Shown piece after piece: positions 52,805 through 64,000 of a DNA stretch of 64,000 bases. The DNA comes from Glandiceps talaboti (taxonomy: Eukaryota > Hemichordata > Enteropneusta > Spengelidae). Each line of letters starts with the position of its first letter. Position 1 is the stretch's first letter. The stretch lies in contig NC_135553.1 of assembly GCF_964340395.1 (NCBI RefSeq), positions 25,661,449-25,725,448 of the forward strand, read 5' to 3'. The translations under genes were made by a program, and so were the position numbers. The notes below the pieces were generated by a model. The model did not search any database. It worked only from the letters and a program-made list of their open reading frames with translations, and was not told where the DNA came from.

Positions 52805-53373
52805 GTAAACTGCCACTTTTCAAAAGACACCATTGACGTCAAACAAGCAATGTAATGTGTGCTACTGTCTTAATTCTACACATTATGTGTTTGTTCGAAA
52901 CAGGGTTGCAGACTTAAAATCCAAATTCTGCACCCCTTCTACAGAATGGTTCAAGCCAGTAGATATGTATGCTCTCGATTGACAAAGTCATGAAGTTGAA
53001 TTGGGGATGATTTTTGACAGAGTCAGTCATCAATAAAAACGATAATACTCATTCTAAAATTACCTCATTTTGAAAGGGAAAGTACTTTGTGGTTCATTTA
53101 TGAAGTTTTGATTTTGTATGATCAATATTGGTGGCAAAATCATCAAGTTAAAATTGCTGATGTGGTAATGGCAGTGCAGAAACGAGTACAGGCGAGGGAA
53201 AAGTTCTTTTGCTAATGAGCCTTACCATATATGGAAAAAAAGTAGTCATGAGATTGCAGTCCAGACTTTCGTTTTAATTTTTCATTAAAAGCTGGTGATA
53301 TGATGTCTTGTTGCTTTTTAGCACAACTGAACTGGAGGTTCAGTAGTGCTATAGGCATCGCCCGGCATCTGTC

Positions 53374-53415
<42 letters not shown>

Positions 53416-55964
53416 CATGCGTGCGTGCGTGCGTGCGTGTGTGTGTGTGTAAACAACTTTAAAGTCAAAAACCGCTGAACCGATTGCCATGATATTTGGT
53501 GGGTTCATTACCTTGGGTGTCTAGTTAGGAAATTGTTCAAATGAAAATGATCACATCAGAAATGTGCATTTGACGTTTCAAAATGTGATTTGTTGTATTA
53601 CAAAATGCTTTGACTTCAGCCTGGAAATGAAATTTTCTTGTTTTATTGATGCAATGAAATCATTAAATCTTTATGGGCTACTTCACATATTTGTGTCAAT
53701 GGCATAAACATTAACATCTGTTTAAAGTGTACATGCAAAGATTGATAATTTTTTTCATAATTATGTTTATTTTGCCATAAAAATAAATGAAATTGCATTC
53801 ATACCTCTAAATATTGCGCACATTGGCAAGAAAGTCACAAAAATACTTGCCCCCTTAATCCCCAGTGCTTCGACTAACTTCGGCACCTCAACCAGCTCAC
53901 GAAGGGTGTCGAGGTCCCACATGTTACAAAAGCCTACTAAGCCTTTGTGTAATGTTTACTTATGAATTACTAATTAGCTTGCCATATAGTATTATCTGTA
54001 ACTGTACATATTGTGGTGAACCAGTTTAGTCTTAAGACAACAATGGTTCCTTGGTGTTTTGTCGGCAGCACCCGCAGTGAAACGATCACCCTACACACAT
54101 TTCGGAGTGATATAACTGAGTAGGTAATAATGGGTGAAGGCAGTTGAAATCACGTAAAAACTGGACAGTGACGCCATACAGTGAAAGACGGTAAATGTTA
54201 CCGGGGCCGGGGTTCTCCATGCCACCGGTGTAGCCATGATCAAAGCAAAAACAAGGAAAACAAATAAAATAATTTGAAATGATGTTTTCAAGCAAGTTAG
54301 CTTCATAAAATATTTTCACTACCATAGCATTTGTTTTTAAACAATGCGTAGTCCGATTGTATGTTTTGATTTCCATGTTGCTGGGAGTCGATCGTTTTCA
54401 TTGTGATACATCACATGTACATCGTCGCAATCATATCAAAGTAAAAAGACGCAAGGCTCATTATGATGTTGCTATTTTTGTTTCCATTGTTTTGTCTACC
54501 TTAACAATTACCTAGTCATGCAAATCACATGTCAAAAGTGGATGGACACAGCAAAGTACAGTCAGCCCTAAGCTTCACGCTCCCAGGTCAAATAACGTCC
54601 ACAACGTAAGACATGTCTATGGTCGGAGATAATACACAAAAATGGTCGGAGACAATACACAATACACCACAGTACGGCCGGCTTCAGTGAACATGGGCCG
54701 TGCTTTGAAAGAAGATGAAACCACTTCATGTCACTGTGTGGATGGTAAGGAACTCAGTAAAAAGTGAAATAAAGTACGTATACACATAACTTTCAAGAGG
54801 GATGGTTATCAAACAAAACGTTCTGCTCTAACGAATTTGTGGGTCTACTTTTGTGAAGATTTTGAATGGTCATAGATCGAATGTACTGTTACCACACATG
54901 CTACATTTGAACAACTTGAGAGAATATTATGGGGAAATCTTGAAGCCATTCTCATTCGATCTCTGTATGTTTGATGGTATGGAAATATTAGATAATTTTC
55001 GTTTCGATTACATTGTCTGCAGGAGCTGTTTTCCACCCATTGAATAGTTATGTCAACAAAGGACGCTGATAACAGCCTTCACTTTATGTAAACAACACGG
55101 CTTCACTAGGACATAAACAATACGTAGTATAAGACAGCAAGGCATAGTCTGAAAACAAGCACCAAACTTGCATGGTGGATATTTAAACACAGGTATACTA
55201 TTACATATAATGTGTACTAGCCATGGCGACATTTGTCTGTGAAATTTACATCGGAAAAAAACCTTATAAAGCAGTGTCATTCAGTCTCTGTGGTTGACCA
55301 CACCTTCATCACTCATTCACTACCAGAGGAACTATCGTTACTGCTAGCGGTCGGTTCGAATGAATTTGGCTAAATCACACCATCAGATGTTAATGCTGGA
55401 GTGTATTGCTCTACGCTTGAGGAATCTGACCAATATTCAACGTCAGGTTCTGGCGAAAACGGGTTTTGAAGTTGACCTTCTGGTTCGACCATAATGACTT
55501 TGCATGTAAAGATACACTGATGAACGCGTTTGTGTTCCTGCATTGACGTCATAAAGTTCCAAATCCCGTCCTATCCATATGCAAATGAGAGGTACTTGCC
55601 TGAAGGTGCTCTGTGGCTTAGCCGAGAGTGCCTCATTTTTCGCGCAATTTCTCGTATTAGAATTATATTGTACTATTACAAACCCGATTTCGTTTATTTT
55701 TATAGCAAAATAAACATAATTACGAAATTACCTTTGCATGTACACTTTAAGGTTGCTTGGCAACCTAGGCCTGTTTTTAGCACAGCTGAATTGAATCTTA
55801 GACACGATGATTAAAACAGGTTCATATAAATGCACAATTCTTAGGTATTAAAAAAAAACCAGTTTGTACAAAGAATAAGAAGTCACACATTTTATGGGGA
55901 AAGAAAAATAGTCATATCAAGACCTCCATGATCATATTGTGTTTGGCAGGTTAAATTTCCTGCA
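52805..55964. other. Gene-poor region with dispersed repeats
   Basis: Apart from the GT microsatellite, it holds a repeat at 53310-53550 (TAGGCATCGCCCGGCATCTG, ATTGCCATGATATTTGGTGG) that recurs in part at 55965-56060. A minus ORF near 54091-54306 has a hydrophobic start and a minus ORF near 55370-55552 is Ser/Glu-rich; neither has gene-level support. A perfect CRE palindrome TGACGTCA lies at 55544-55551. Confidence 0.4.
53372..53450. repeat. (GT)n / (GTGC)n microsatellite
   Basis: CTGTCTGTGTGTG run followed by GCGTGCGTGC and again GTGTGT, inside a dispersed repeat. Confidence 0.95.
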
Positions 55965-56920
55965 TGTACTGATTGCCATGATATTTGATGGGTGTATTAC
56001 CTTGGGTGTCTAGTTGGGAAATTGTGCAAATCAAAATGATCTTACTATCGGTGTGTGATTTGGGTTGAAAAATGTAATTTTTGGTCAAAAACTATTGGGC
56101 AGATGGGTCTGAAATTTGGTGGGAACATTCTTAGGGGTGTTTAAGCTTCCAAAATATGTTTGCAAATGTGCCTAGTAACAAGACCACAGCCATAGCAACA
56201 GCCAAACGGTGAGGTATTTCACAAAGATAACCACTGGGATTAAAAGACAATTGAATATGCATTCAAAAAATTATGTAAATTTGCCTAGCAACAAGACCAC
56301 GCCCACAGCAACAGCCAAATGGTGAGGTATTTCCCAAAGATAATCACTGGGATTAAAAGACAATTGAATAAGCATTTCAAAATGTATGCAAATATGCCTA
56401 GAAACAAGACCACGCCCATAGCAACAGCCAAATGATCAGATATATTGCAAAGATAACAACAGAGATTAAGAGATAATTGAATGAACATTCCAAAAATGTA
56501 TGTAAATTTGCATAACAACAAGACCAAGCCCATAGCAACAGCCAATCGGTGGTGTAGTTCACAAAGATAACCATTGGGATGAATAGACAATTGAATAAAC
56601 ATTCAAAAAATGTATGTTATTTGCCTAGCAACAAGACCACGACCATAGCAACAACCAAATAATTGGAATTTGTAGGAATTGATAGACAAATGAATAACAA
56701 TTCAAAAAAATGTATGCAAATATGCCTAGCAACATGACCATGCCCATAGCAACAGCCAAATGATCACACATTTTGCAGATATCGCAAACACATTCAAAAA
56801 ATGTGTGCAAATGTGCCTAGCAACAACACCATGCCCAAAGCAGCAGCCAAGTGATCACATATATTGCAAAGATAACAGGGATAAGTAGACAAATGAGTGT
56901 ATGGATAATCATTCAGCAAA
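55965..56920. repeat. Dispersed repeat with ~113-bp tandem array (seven units)
   Basis: The head at 55965-56160 matches 53480-53560 (GATTGCCATGATATTTG, TACCTTGGGTGTCTAGTT). Units then start at 56170, 56283, 56396, 56510, 56623, 56724 and 56815, with spacing of 113, 113, 114, 113, 101 and 91. The core is GCCTAGCAACAAGACCACGC then CATAGCAACAGCCAAATGAT. Units shorten to the right. Minus-strand ORFs across it are artefacts. Confidence 0.88.
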
Positions 56921-57789
56921 TGAACACCTATACCTAGTATGGATCAGCATATGGGTTAAACATTTTTAACAACTGTACAGTTGTGCTACAACGCTATTTT
57001 CGCTATTTTTTTTAAAATTATTTAATTGTTGAAACATTGTGAATTTTCAAAAACGAATGATAAAATGTTAATAATAGTATTTTAAGATGTCTTCTACCTA
57101 ATAAAGGTTTATTTTAGTCAATGAATCTAGCAGCTCAAAATCTTCGAAAATTAGGTATCTAGCCAAATAAGTTTACTACATCACACATCCAAACATCACA
57201 TGTACAGCTAGAATTTGGGTTAAAGTAATACAATTTTTTTAAAAAAATGTCTTGATTATTTATTGTCATATCACAAATAACCAATATATTTATATCACAC
57301 ATAAAATACAAAATACCAACATTCATGTTCCTACACTACATTCTGGTTATATGGTCAAAATGGGTGAAAATTTGATTGAAAATGTTACTTTCAGTCATAC
57401 TAATTTGAACAAAATAAATTAACAGCTCACCAATCCGATTATGACACAATAGTCAGTGCAGCACCAACAATGAAAGTGTACTAAAATATCTGAAGTCGTC
57501 ACCTCAATACCTGTTGAATAGTTAGTATATAATTCCTTATTTAGCAGAACAACAAAAGTTACCACTAACTTTTGCCCAAAATCAGTAAAAAAAATGCCCA
57601 CAAGTTGGAAGTATGCGAGTCCGAATCGGGACGCAAAAGTAGCAAATAAGTAGTCAGAATATAAACTAAAAATTGCAGCAATCTGATCCCTACATAAACT
57701 GTTTTGAGTTCACTCAGCCATGTCCTTGTATAAAACAATGTATCGATAGTCAAAATTTAATGAAAAATTCTAGGAACAGCACCTTTATT

Positions 57790-60300
57790 AGTCCCATCCG
57801 AACGAAGTCTGGGACGGGGACTTATGGATGGGGTTCCGTCCATCCGTCCATCCAGAGCCATTTCTTGGAGATGCCTGGACCGATTTTTTTCAAACTTGGT
57901 ACAGGGGCAACATATAATGCCATACATATGCACGTCAATTTGTTTCATGATACGATCCAATATAGCCATTTTGTTTGCAAATTTTCCCTGTCGAAAGCCA
58001 TAACTCAGACATGCTTGAACAGATCTCATTCAAAGTTGGTATTAGGACAGTGTTCTGTGACATACACATGTGCATATCCATTTTCATCGTGATACGATCC
58101 AATATGGCTGCCTGGCAGCCATTTTGTTTGCGAATTTTCCATGTCCAAAGCCATAACTCAGACATGCTTGAACAGATCTCATTCAAAGTTGGTATTAGGA
58201 CAGTGTTCTATGACATACATGTGCATATTCATTGTTGTCGTGATACAATCCAATATGGCTGCCTGGCAGCCATTTAGTTTGTGAATTTTCCATGTCCAAA
58301 GCCATAACTCAGACATTCTTGAACAGATCTCATTCAAAGGTGGTATTAGCACAGTGTTCTATGACATACATATGCATATCCATTTCTGCCGTGATACGAT
58401 CCAATATGGCTGCCTAGCAGCCATTTTGTTTGTGAATTTTCCATATCCAAAGCCACAACTCAGACATGCTTGAACAAATCTCATTCAAAGTTGGTATTAG
58501 CACAGTGTTCTATGATATACATGTGCATATCAATTTTCGTCATGATACGGTCCAGTATGGCTGCCTGGCAGCCATTTTGTTTGCGAATTTTCCATGTCCA
58601 AAGCCATAACTCAGACCATGGGCATCATATGAATATGAGAGCGCTTCCTCGTCCTTCCCTAGCAACGCAACAAAATATCGATCGATCGATCGTCTGCTCG
58701 CGCTCGCCAAAAGTGCGCCACCAACGTCGATTTAAGGTAAACCAGGAAGCTATCGTGTATCGGCCGTGGTACGGGGACATGGTGTTCTAAAGTGAGAAAG
58801 GCTAGGTTTTCTGGGGTTTCAAGTGTTTGTATTGATATTCTCGTTGAATCTAAAGATTATTACATCAAAGGAAGGAGGTGAACACTGAAAATACACATCA
58901 TCAGTAAGCTTTATTGCAAATGCATATATACAGTCACAATCGTCCACACACTTCATCATACCTGTCAATTTCACGCACATACGTTGTTTACGCGTATTTG
59001 TATTACATACTATTGTTATTCGATTATAAATATCAATAATCTTAGCTTTATTGTTCCATGATGCCCATGCTCAGACATGCTTGAACAGATCTAATTCAAA
59101 GGTGGTATTAGGACAGTGTTCTATAATATACATGTGCATATCCATTTTCGTCGTGATACGATCCAATATGGCTACCTGGCAGCCATTTTGTTTGCGAATT
59201 TTCCATGTCCAAAGCCAGAACTCAGACATGCTTGAACAGATCTCATTCAAAGTTGGTATTAGGACACAGTGTTCTATGACATACATGAGCATATCCATTT
59301 TTGTCATGATAAGATCCAATATGGCTGCCTGACAGCCATTTTGTTTGTGAATTTTCCATGTCCAAAGCCATAACTCAGACATTCCTTAACAGATCTCATT
59401 CAAAGGTAGTATTAGCACAGTGTTCTATGACATACATATGCATATCCATTTCCGCCGCGATACGATCCAATATGGCAGCCTGGCAGCCATTTTGTTTGCA
59501 AATTTTCCATGTCCAAAGCCATAACTCAGACATGCTTGAACAGATCTCATTCAAAGTTGGTATTAGGACAGTGTTATATGACATATATGTGCATATTCAT
59601 TGTTGTCGTGATACAATCCAATATGGCTGCCTAGCAGCCATTTTGTTTGTGAATTTTCCATATCCAAAGCCATAACTCAGACATGCTTGAACAAATCTCA
59701 TTCAAAGGTGGTATTAGCACAGTGTTCTATGATATACATGTGCATATCAATTTTCATCGTGATACAATCCAATATGGCCGCCTAGCAGCCATTTTGTTTG
59801 TGAATTTTCCATGTCCAAAGCCATAACTCAGACATGCTTGAACAGATCTCATTCAAAGTTGGCATTAGGACACTGTTTTATGACATATATGTGCATATTC
59901 ATTGTTGTCGTGATACAATCCAATATGGCCGCCTAGCAGCCATTTTGTTTGCAAATATTCCATGTCCAAAGCCATAACTCAGACATGCTTGAACAGATCT
60001 CATTCAAAGTTGGTATTAGCACAGTGTTCTATGACATACATGTGCATATCAATTTTCGTCATGATACGATCCAATATGGCTGCCTGGCAGCCATTTTGTT
60101 TGCGAATTTTCCATGTCCAAAGCCAGAACTCGGACATGCTTGAACAGATCTCATTCAAAGTTGGTATTAGGACAGTGTTCTATGACATACATGTGCATAT
60201 CCATTTTAGTTGTGATACAATCCGCCTGGCAGCAATTTTGTTGGTGCAGTTTTCATGTCCAAAGCCATAACTCAGACATGCTTGAACAGGTTCCCCCCCC
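57790..60300. repeat. ~151-bp satellite array (~13 units) inside the nested insertion
   Basis: The head GTCCCATCCGAACGAAG with GTCCATCCGTCCATCC is followed by monomers of about 151 bp (starts of GCCATAACTCAGAC at 57997, 58150, 58301, 58452, 58603, and again after 59070). Each monomer has TGCTTGAACAGATCTCATTC, GACAGTGTTCTATGACATAC and the near-perfect palindrome ATGGCTGCC-T-GGCAGCCAT. A 453-bp transposon interrupts the array at 58617-59069. ORFs on both strands here are artefacts. A single inverted monomer occurs at 23225-23445. Confidence 0.92.
58617..59069. mobile_element. 453-bp TIR element inserted in the satellite, 7-bp TSD
   Basis: Perfect 12-bp inverted ends CATGGGCATCAT / ATGATGCCCATG, flanked by direct repeats CTCAGAC (58610-58616 and 59070-59076). 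The uninterrupted monomer reads AACTCAGACATGCTTG, so the empty site is visible in every neighbouring unit. Inside, an open plus frame from about 58631 to 58790 starts MNMRALPRPSLATQQNIDRS and ends YRPWYGDMVF. It is followed by AT-rich sequence resembling a 3' UTR. No transposase is recognised. The frame may be a captured exon. Confidence 0.8.
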
Positions 60301-60640
60301 CCCCACATACCCGATCCATCCTTTATTGTTGAATGGTTTATTCCATCACATCATCTTCAAGAGTAGGCATGACCCATGTCCAACAAGGAGACACAATATG
60401 AGTAGGCATGTTCCATGTCCAACGAGCAGACAAAACATATCTAAGTCTGTTTGATTTAGGTTCACTAGTGTTTTTGCGTGATCAGAGTAGTGATATCAAG
60501 AAAATGACAACATAAACTGCCAGTTCCTTAAAATCCAATCATAGTGGGAACTATGATATTTTCAACAATGACTTGTTTACATTGTAAATGATGTTAGGGG
60601 AGACAGCTTTGCTTTGGCGATATTGAAATTTGAATTCCTC

Positions 60641-61655
60641 CCCTGATATTTGCAAAAATAGTTTACAAGGCTTATATATCATAGTATTAATTTTGATTGT
60701 GAAATAACTGGGTAGTTGATTATCTGTCAAAAATAGTTAGTTTAAGGTTTTATTATCAACTGATGATTGTCGCCATCTTGGGGTAAAATGTCCCCATTTT
60801 GTTGCAGCCTATGGGATATTGACTCTACCTTGGCAGAACACTGACATTTATTTTTGTTTCTTTCTTTCAGATTATGCATACAGATATGTTTTAATGTGTG
60901 ACTGAAAAGCCATCACTCTATGGCTAATAGAGCCTTCCTTGAGGACACCCTCAATGGGGAGAGAAGCTGATGACTATATAATCTGATGTAAGCTGCTTCT
61001 TCCCAGGCAGGATGGACTACATATATGAAGAGCGTGTATATGGAAGACAACACAAACTCCATATATATGTATACTCCGCCACACATAATCAGCAACAACC
61101 AACCTGATGGTAGTCAGACAAGGTAAAAAAAGTGACGTTCATCCTACATATTGATGTAGTCAGATGCACCAATACATATAAATTTCAATTTCATCCCAAA
61201 GATGACAGCCCCTGAAGAACAAAGATTTGGAATTTACAAAGTAAACACAGGGAAAAGAGCAAATCAAACATTTGGTCAGTCAAGCACTGTCAAGTATTCA
61301 AGTGTTACAGGATGAGGTTAATGAACTTGCAGCCCAAAACACAACAAGAACATAAAAAACATCCACCTATTACCCCGGTACCTACTTTTGGTAAGGAAGT
61401 CCATCATTGCAATGGGATGGACAGAGAGATGGTAGCTTTAGTGCCTACTACAAATTTGGAATCATAAACATCCTAATGCGAAGGATCTTCTCTGTGAATG
61501 CCTATGGAGATTTTGAACTTTATCCTTCTGAGATGGATGACATATGGTAACTAATGGTGATGCCAACCGGAGATTTAAAAAACCTAATATGATGGCTGGA
61601 ATGAACCAGGAGATTTGGAAACCTCAACTAAGTGGATGGAATGTGTGCTTCCGGA
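60641..61655. other. Unassigned sequence between the nested element and the right-hand satellite
   Basis: A polypyrimidine acceptor (TTTGTTTCTTTCTTTCAG, ending at about 60870) and a plus ORF at about 61393-61549 (contains DGSFSAYYKFGIINIL and SVNAYGDFELYPSEMDDIW) could mark a last exon. I find no partner exon and no family. No other feature was seen. Confidence 0.3.
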
Positions 61656-64000
61656 ATTCTCAGATGTGAAAAAATATGCAACCTGTGTGAAAAAGAACAC
61701 AATTGTGATATACATGTAAGGATGGAAAAACAATAGGCCACCTGTGCAAAACGGTCACACTGGCAAGGGTAAAACGAGATGAAAAAATAGGCTACTGTTA
61801 AGAAATGTACACAATGGCAAGGGTAAATTGATATGAAAAATGAAATGAGCAAAGTGGTGAATTAAAATGACATGTAAAAAGCACGCCACCAGTCTGAAAC
61901 AAGAAAAGTGGCAGGTAAGAGGACACGTAAATAAACTAGACGCTGATGTGAAATGGATGTAGTGTCAATGTTACAAACAGGCTAAGGTGTTAAACAGACA
62001 CTGAGCTGATATAAAAGGACATTAAAAAACAAGTCTACAGTGCGAAATTGGCACATTAGTGTGGACACAAAATAAAACGGGCCACAGTGCGAAACAAGAA
62101 AAGTAGCAATTGAGAGGACATGTTGAAAACAGACAGTGGTTATATAAAAAGACATTAAAAAACAGACCACAATGCGAAACTGGCACACTAGTGTGGACAT
62201 AAAATGAAATGGGCAACAGTGCGAAATAAGAAAAGTGGCAAGTGAGAGGACACGTTGAAAACAGAGAGTGGTTAAATAAAAAGACATTACAAAACAGTTC
62301 ACAGTGCAAAACTGGCACATTAGTGTGGACATAAAATCAAATTGGCAACAGTGCGAAACAAGAAAAGTTGCAAGTGATAGGACACGTTCAAAACACAGTG
62401 GTTATATAAAAGGACATTAAAAAACAGTCCGCAGTGCGAAACTGGCACATCAGTGTGGACATAAAATGAAATGGGTAACAGTGTGAAATAAGAAAAGTGG
62501 CAAGTGAGATGACACGTTGAAAACAGACTGGTTATATAAAAAGACATTAAAAAACAGTCCACAGTGCGAAACTGGCACATTAGTGTGGTCATAAAATGAA
62601 ATGGGCAACAGTGCAAAACAAGAAAAGTGGCAAGTGAGAGGACACGTTGAAAACAGAGACAATATTGATATACAAGGACATTAAAAAACAATCCACTGTG
62701 CGAAACTGGCACACTAGTGTGGACACAAAATGAAATGAGCCACAGTGCAAAAAAAGAAAATTGGCAAGTAAGAGGACACGTTGAAAACAGACAGTGGTTA
62801 TATAAAAAGACATTAAAAAACAGTCCACAGTGCAAAACTAGCACATTAGTGTGGACATAAAATGAAACGGGCCTCAGTGCGAAACAAGGAAAGTGGCAAG
62901 TGAGAGGACACGTTGAAAACAGAGTGGTTATATAAAAAGACATTAAAAAAGTCCATAGTGAGAAACTGGTGCATTAGGGTGGACATAAAATGAAACAGGC
63001 CACAGTGTGAAACAAGAAAAGTGGCAAGTGAGAGGACAAGTTGAAAACAGACAGTGGTTATATAAAAAGACATTAAAAAACAGTCCACAGTGAGAAGCTG
63101 GCACACTAGTGTGGACATAAAATGAAACGGGCCACAGTGCGAAACAAGAAAAGTGGCAAGTGAGAGGACACGTTGAAAACAGACAGTGGTTATATAAAAA
63201 GACATTAAAGAACTCCACAGTGCAAAACTGGCACATTAGTGTGGACACAAAATGAAACAGGCCACCATGTGAAACAAGAAAAGTGGCAAGTGAGAGGACA
63301 CGTTGCAAACAGAGACAGTGGTGATATAAAAGGACCTTAAAAACAGTCTACAGTGCGAAACTGGCACATTAGTGTGGACATAAAATGAAATGGGCCACAG
63401 TGTGAAACAAGAATAGTGGCAAGTGAGAGGACACGTTGAAAACAGACAGCGGTTATATAAAAAGACATTAAAAAACAGTCCACAGTGCGAAACAGGCACA
63501 TTAGTGTGGACATAAAATAAAACAGATGACAGTGCAAAACAAGAAAAGTGGCAAGTGAGAGGACACATTGGAAAACAGAGACAATGGCGATAACAAAGGA
63601 CATTAAAAAGCAATCCACAGTGCGAAACTGGCACATTAGTGTGAACACAAAATGAAATGGACCACTGTGTGAAACAAGAAAAGTGGCAAGTGGGAGGACA
63701 CGTTGAAAACAGACAGTGGTTATATAAAAAGGCATTACAAAACAGTCCACAGTGCGAAACTGGCACATTAGTGTGGACATAAAATGAAACGGGTCAAAGT
63801 GCGAAAAAAAAGTGGCAAGTGAGAGGACATGTTGAAAACAGAGACAATGGCAATATAAAAGGACATTAAAAAACAAGTCTACAGTGCGAAACTGGCACAT
63901 TAGTGTGGATCAAAATGAAGTGGGCCACAGTGCGAAACAAGTAAAGTGGCAAGTGAGAGGACATGTTGAAAACAGAGACAATGGCGATAACAAAGGGCAT
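61656..64000. repeat. ~130-bp satellite array, cut by the right window edge
   Basis: Degenerate units from about 61656, then regular units from about 62020 to the end of the window. The period is 130-133 bp (for example 62050, 62182, 62314, 62444 for GGCACATTAGTGTGGAC). Core pieces are GAAACAAGAAAAGTGGCAAG, TGAGAGGACACGTTGAAAAC and AGTGGTTATATAAAAAGACA. About 18 copies are visible. Cys/Phe-rich minus-strand ORFs are repeat artefacts. The array continues beyond 64000. Confidence 0.95.

Larger units (their letters stand above)
57140..60640 (-). mobile_element. Inverted second copy of the piggyBac-like element, split by a nested insertion
   Basis: 57140-57789 is the inverted, diverged match of roughly 51965-52650. 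Shared blocks (given as in copy 1) are TTTGGATGTG, GCTGTATATTTGATG, GAGGTGACGACTTCAGATAT, TCGGACTCGCATAC and ACAAGGACATGGCTGTGTGA. The match stops at AACAGCACCTTTATTA and resumes at about 60581-60640 (TGTTAGGGGAGACAG, GAAATTTGAATT), which in copy 1 is contiguous. About 2.8 kb (57790-60580) is therefore inserted. Neither terminal TTAA/CCC end was recognised for this copy, so its outer limits are uncertain. Confidence 0.7.

Noticed and set aside
54091-54306. 71-aa minus-strand ORF with a signal-peptide-like start (FVFLVFALIMATPVA)
   Set aside because: A hydrophobic N-terminus alone is weak evidence. There is no recognisable mature domain, no clear neighbouring exon, and it lies in a repeat-rich region.
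55370-55552. 60-aa minus-strand ORF (FSPEPDVEYWSDSSS..) starting at a CRE palindrome
   Set aside because: Short, unrecognised and without splice partners. The overlap of ATG and TGACGTCA may be chance.
57673-60454. ORFs with CLNRSHSK / ICSSMSELW repeats
   Set aside because: Both strands of the 151-bp satellite are open in pieces; no domain and no splice structure.
61393-61549. Open plus frame with YYKFGIINIL and AYGDFELYPSEMDDIW
   Set aside because: Looks protein-like, but there is no start codon, no matching acceptor, no family match and no partner exon.
61628-63900. Cys/Phe-rich minus-strand ORFs up to 207 aa
   Set aside because: They translate the ~130-bp satellite. They switch frame at each indel and lack start, splice or domain evidence.

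Overview
This is a stretch of an invertebrate animal nuclear genome. The evidence is split genes with GT-AG introns, long AT-rich introns, CA/GT/CT microsatellites, many mini- and midi-satellites and short inverted-repeat transposons. The proteins are close to vertebrate orthologues, but gene size and repeat style (dispersed 'accacgcccatagcaac' and 'gccataactcagac' type repeats, frequent tacatgta) suggest a marine invertebrate. I cannot name the phylum from the sequence alone.

Three complete genes could be rebuilt exon by exon, with every junction in phase. (1) ANKRD40 lies on the minus strand (3854-10534, 4 coding exons, 251 aa). (2) LUC7L3, a U1-snRNP-associated splicing factor with an RS tail, lies on the plus strand (10917-18676, 10 coding exons, 438 aa). 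(3) WIPI2, a PI3P-binding autophagy beta-propeller, lies on the minus strand (24572-41736, 10 coding exons, 449 aa). ANKRD40 and LUC7L3 are head to head, with 382 bp between their start codons. The same two genes are neighbours on human 17q21.33, so this looks like an old divergent pair sharing a promoter. LUC7L3 and WIPI2 are tail to tail.

Layout: 1-3.6 kb, minisatellite, fold-back repeats and intergenic DNA; 3.6-10.5 kb, ANKRD40, with a MITE carrying an expanded 78-bp array and a LINE relic in intron 1; 10.5-19 kb, LUC7L3, with two transposons in intron 7, one having ~150-bp terminal inverted repeats and a 9-bp target duplication; 19-24.5 kb, intergenic, with a small unassigned ORF and a 59-bp/177-bp higher-order repeat; 24.5-41.7 kb, WIPI2, whose introns hold palindromic MITE-like elements, 33-bp, 29-bp and 39-bp VNTRs and an apparently perfect 447-bp tandem duplication; 41.7-64 kb, gene-poor and repeat-rich. 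This last part has one KIAA1958/ZMYM (Crypton-integrase-like) domain fragment, a 1.6-kb piggyBac-like element with TTAA duplications, and an inverted second copy of it split by a ~2.8-kb insert. That insert is a ~151-bp satellite which itself carries a 453-bp TIR element. The window ends in a ~130-bp satellite running off the right edge.

The three genes do not form one pathway: ANKRD40 is poorly characterised, LUC7L3 acts in 5' splice-site choice, and WIPI2 acts in autophagosome formation. The most unusual material is the nested-transposon and satellite structure. I saw no viral genome, CRISPR array, rRNA or convincing tRNA.
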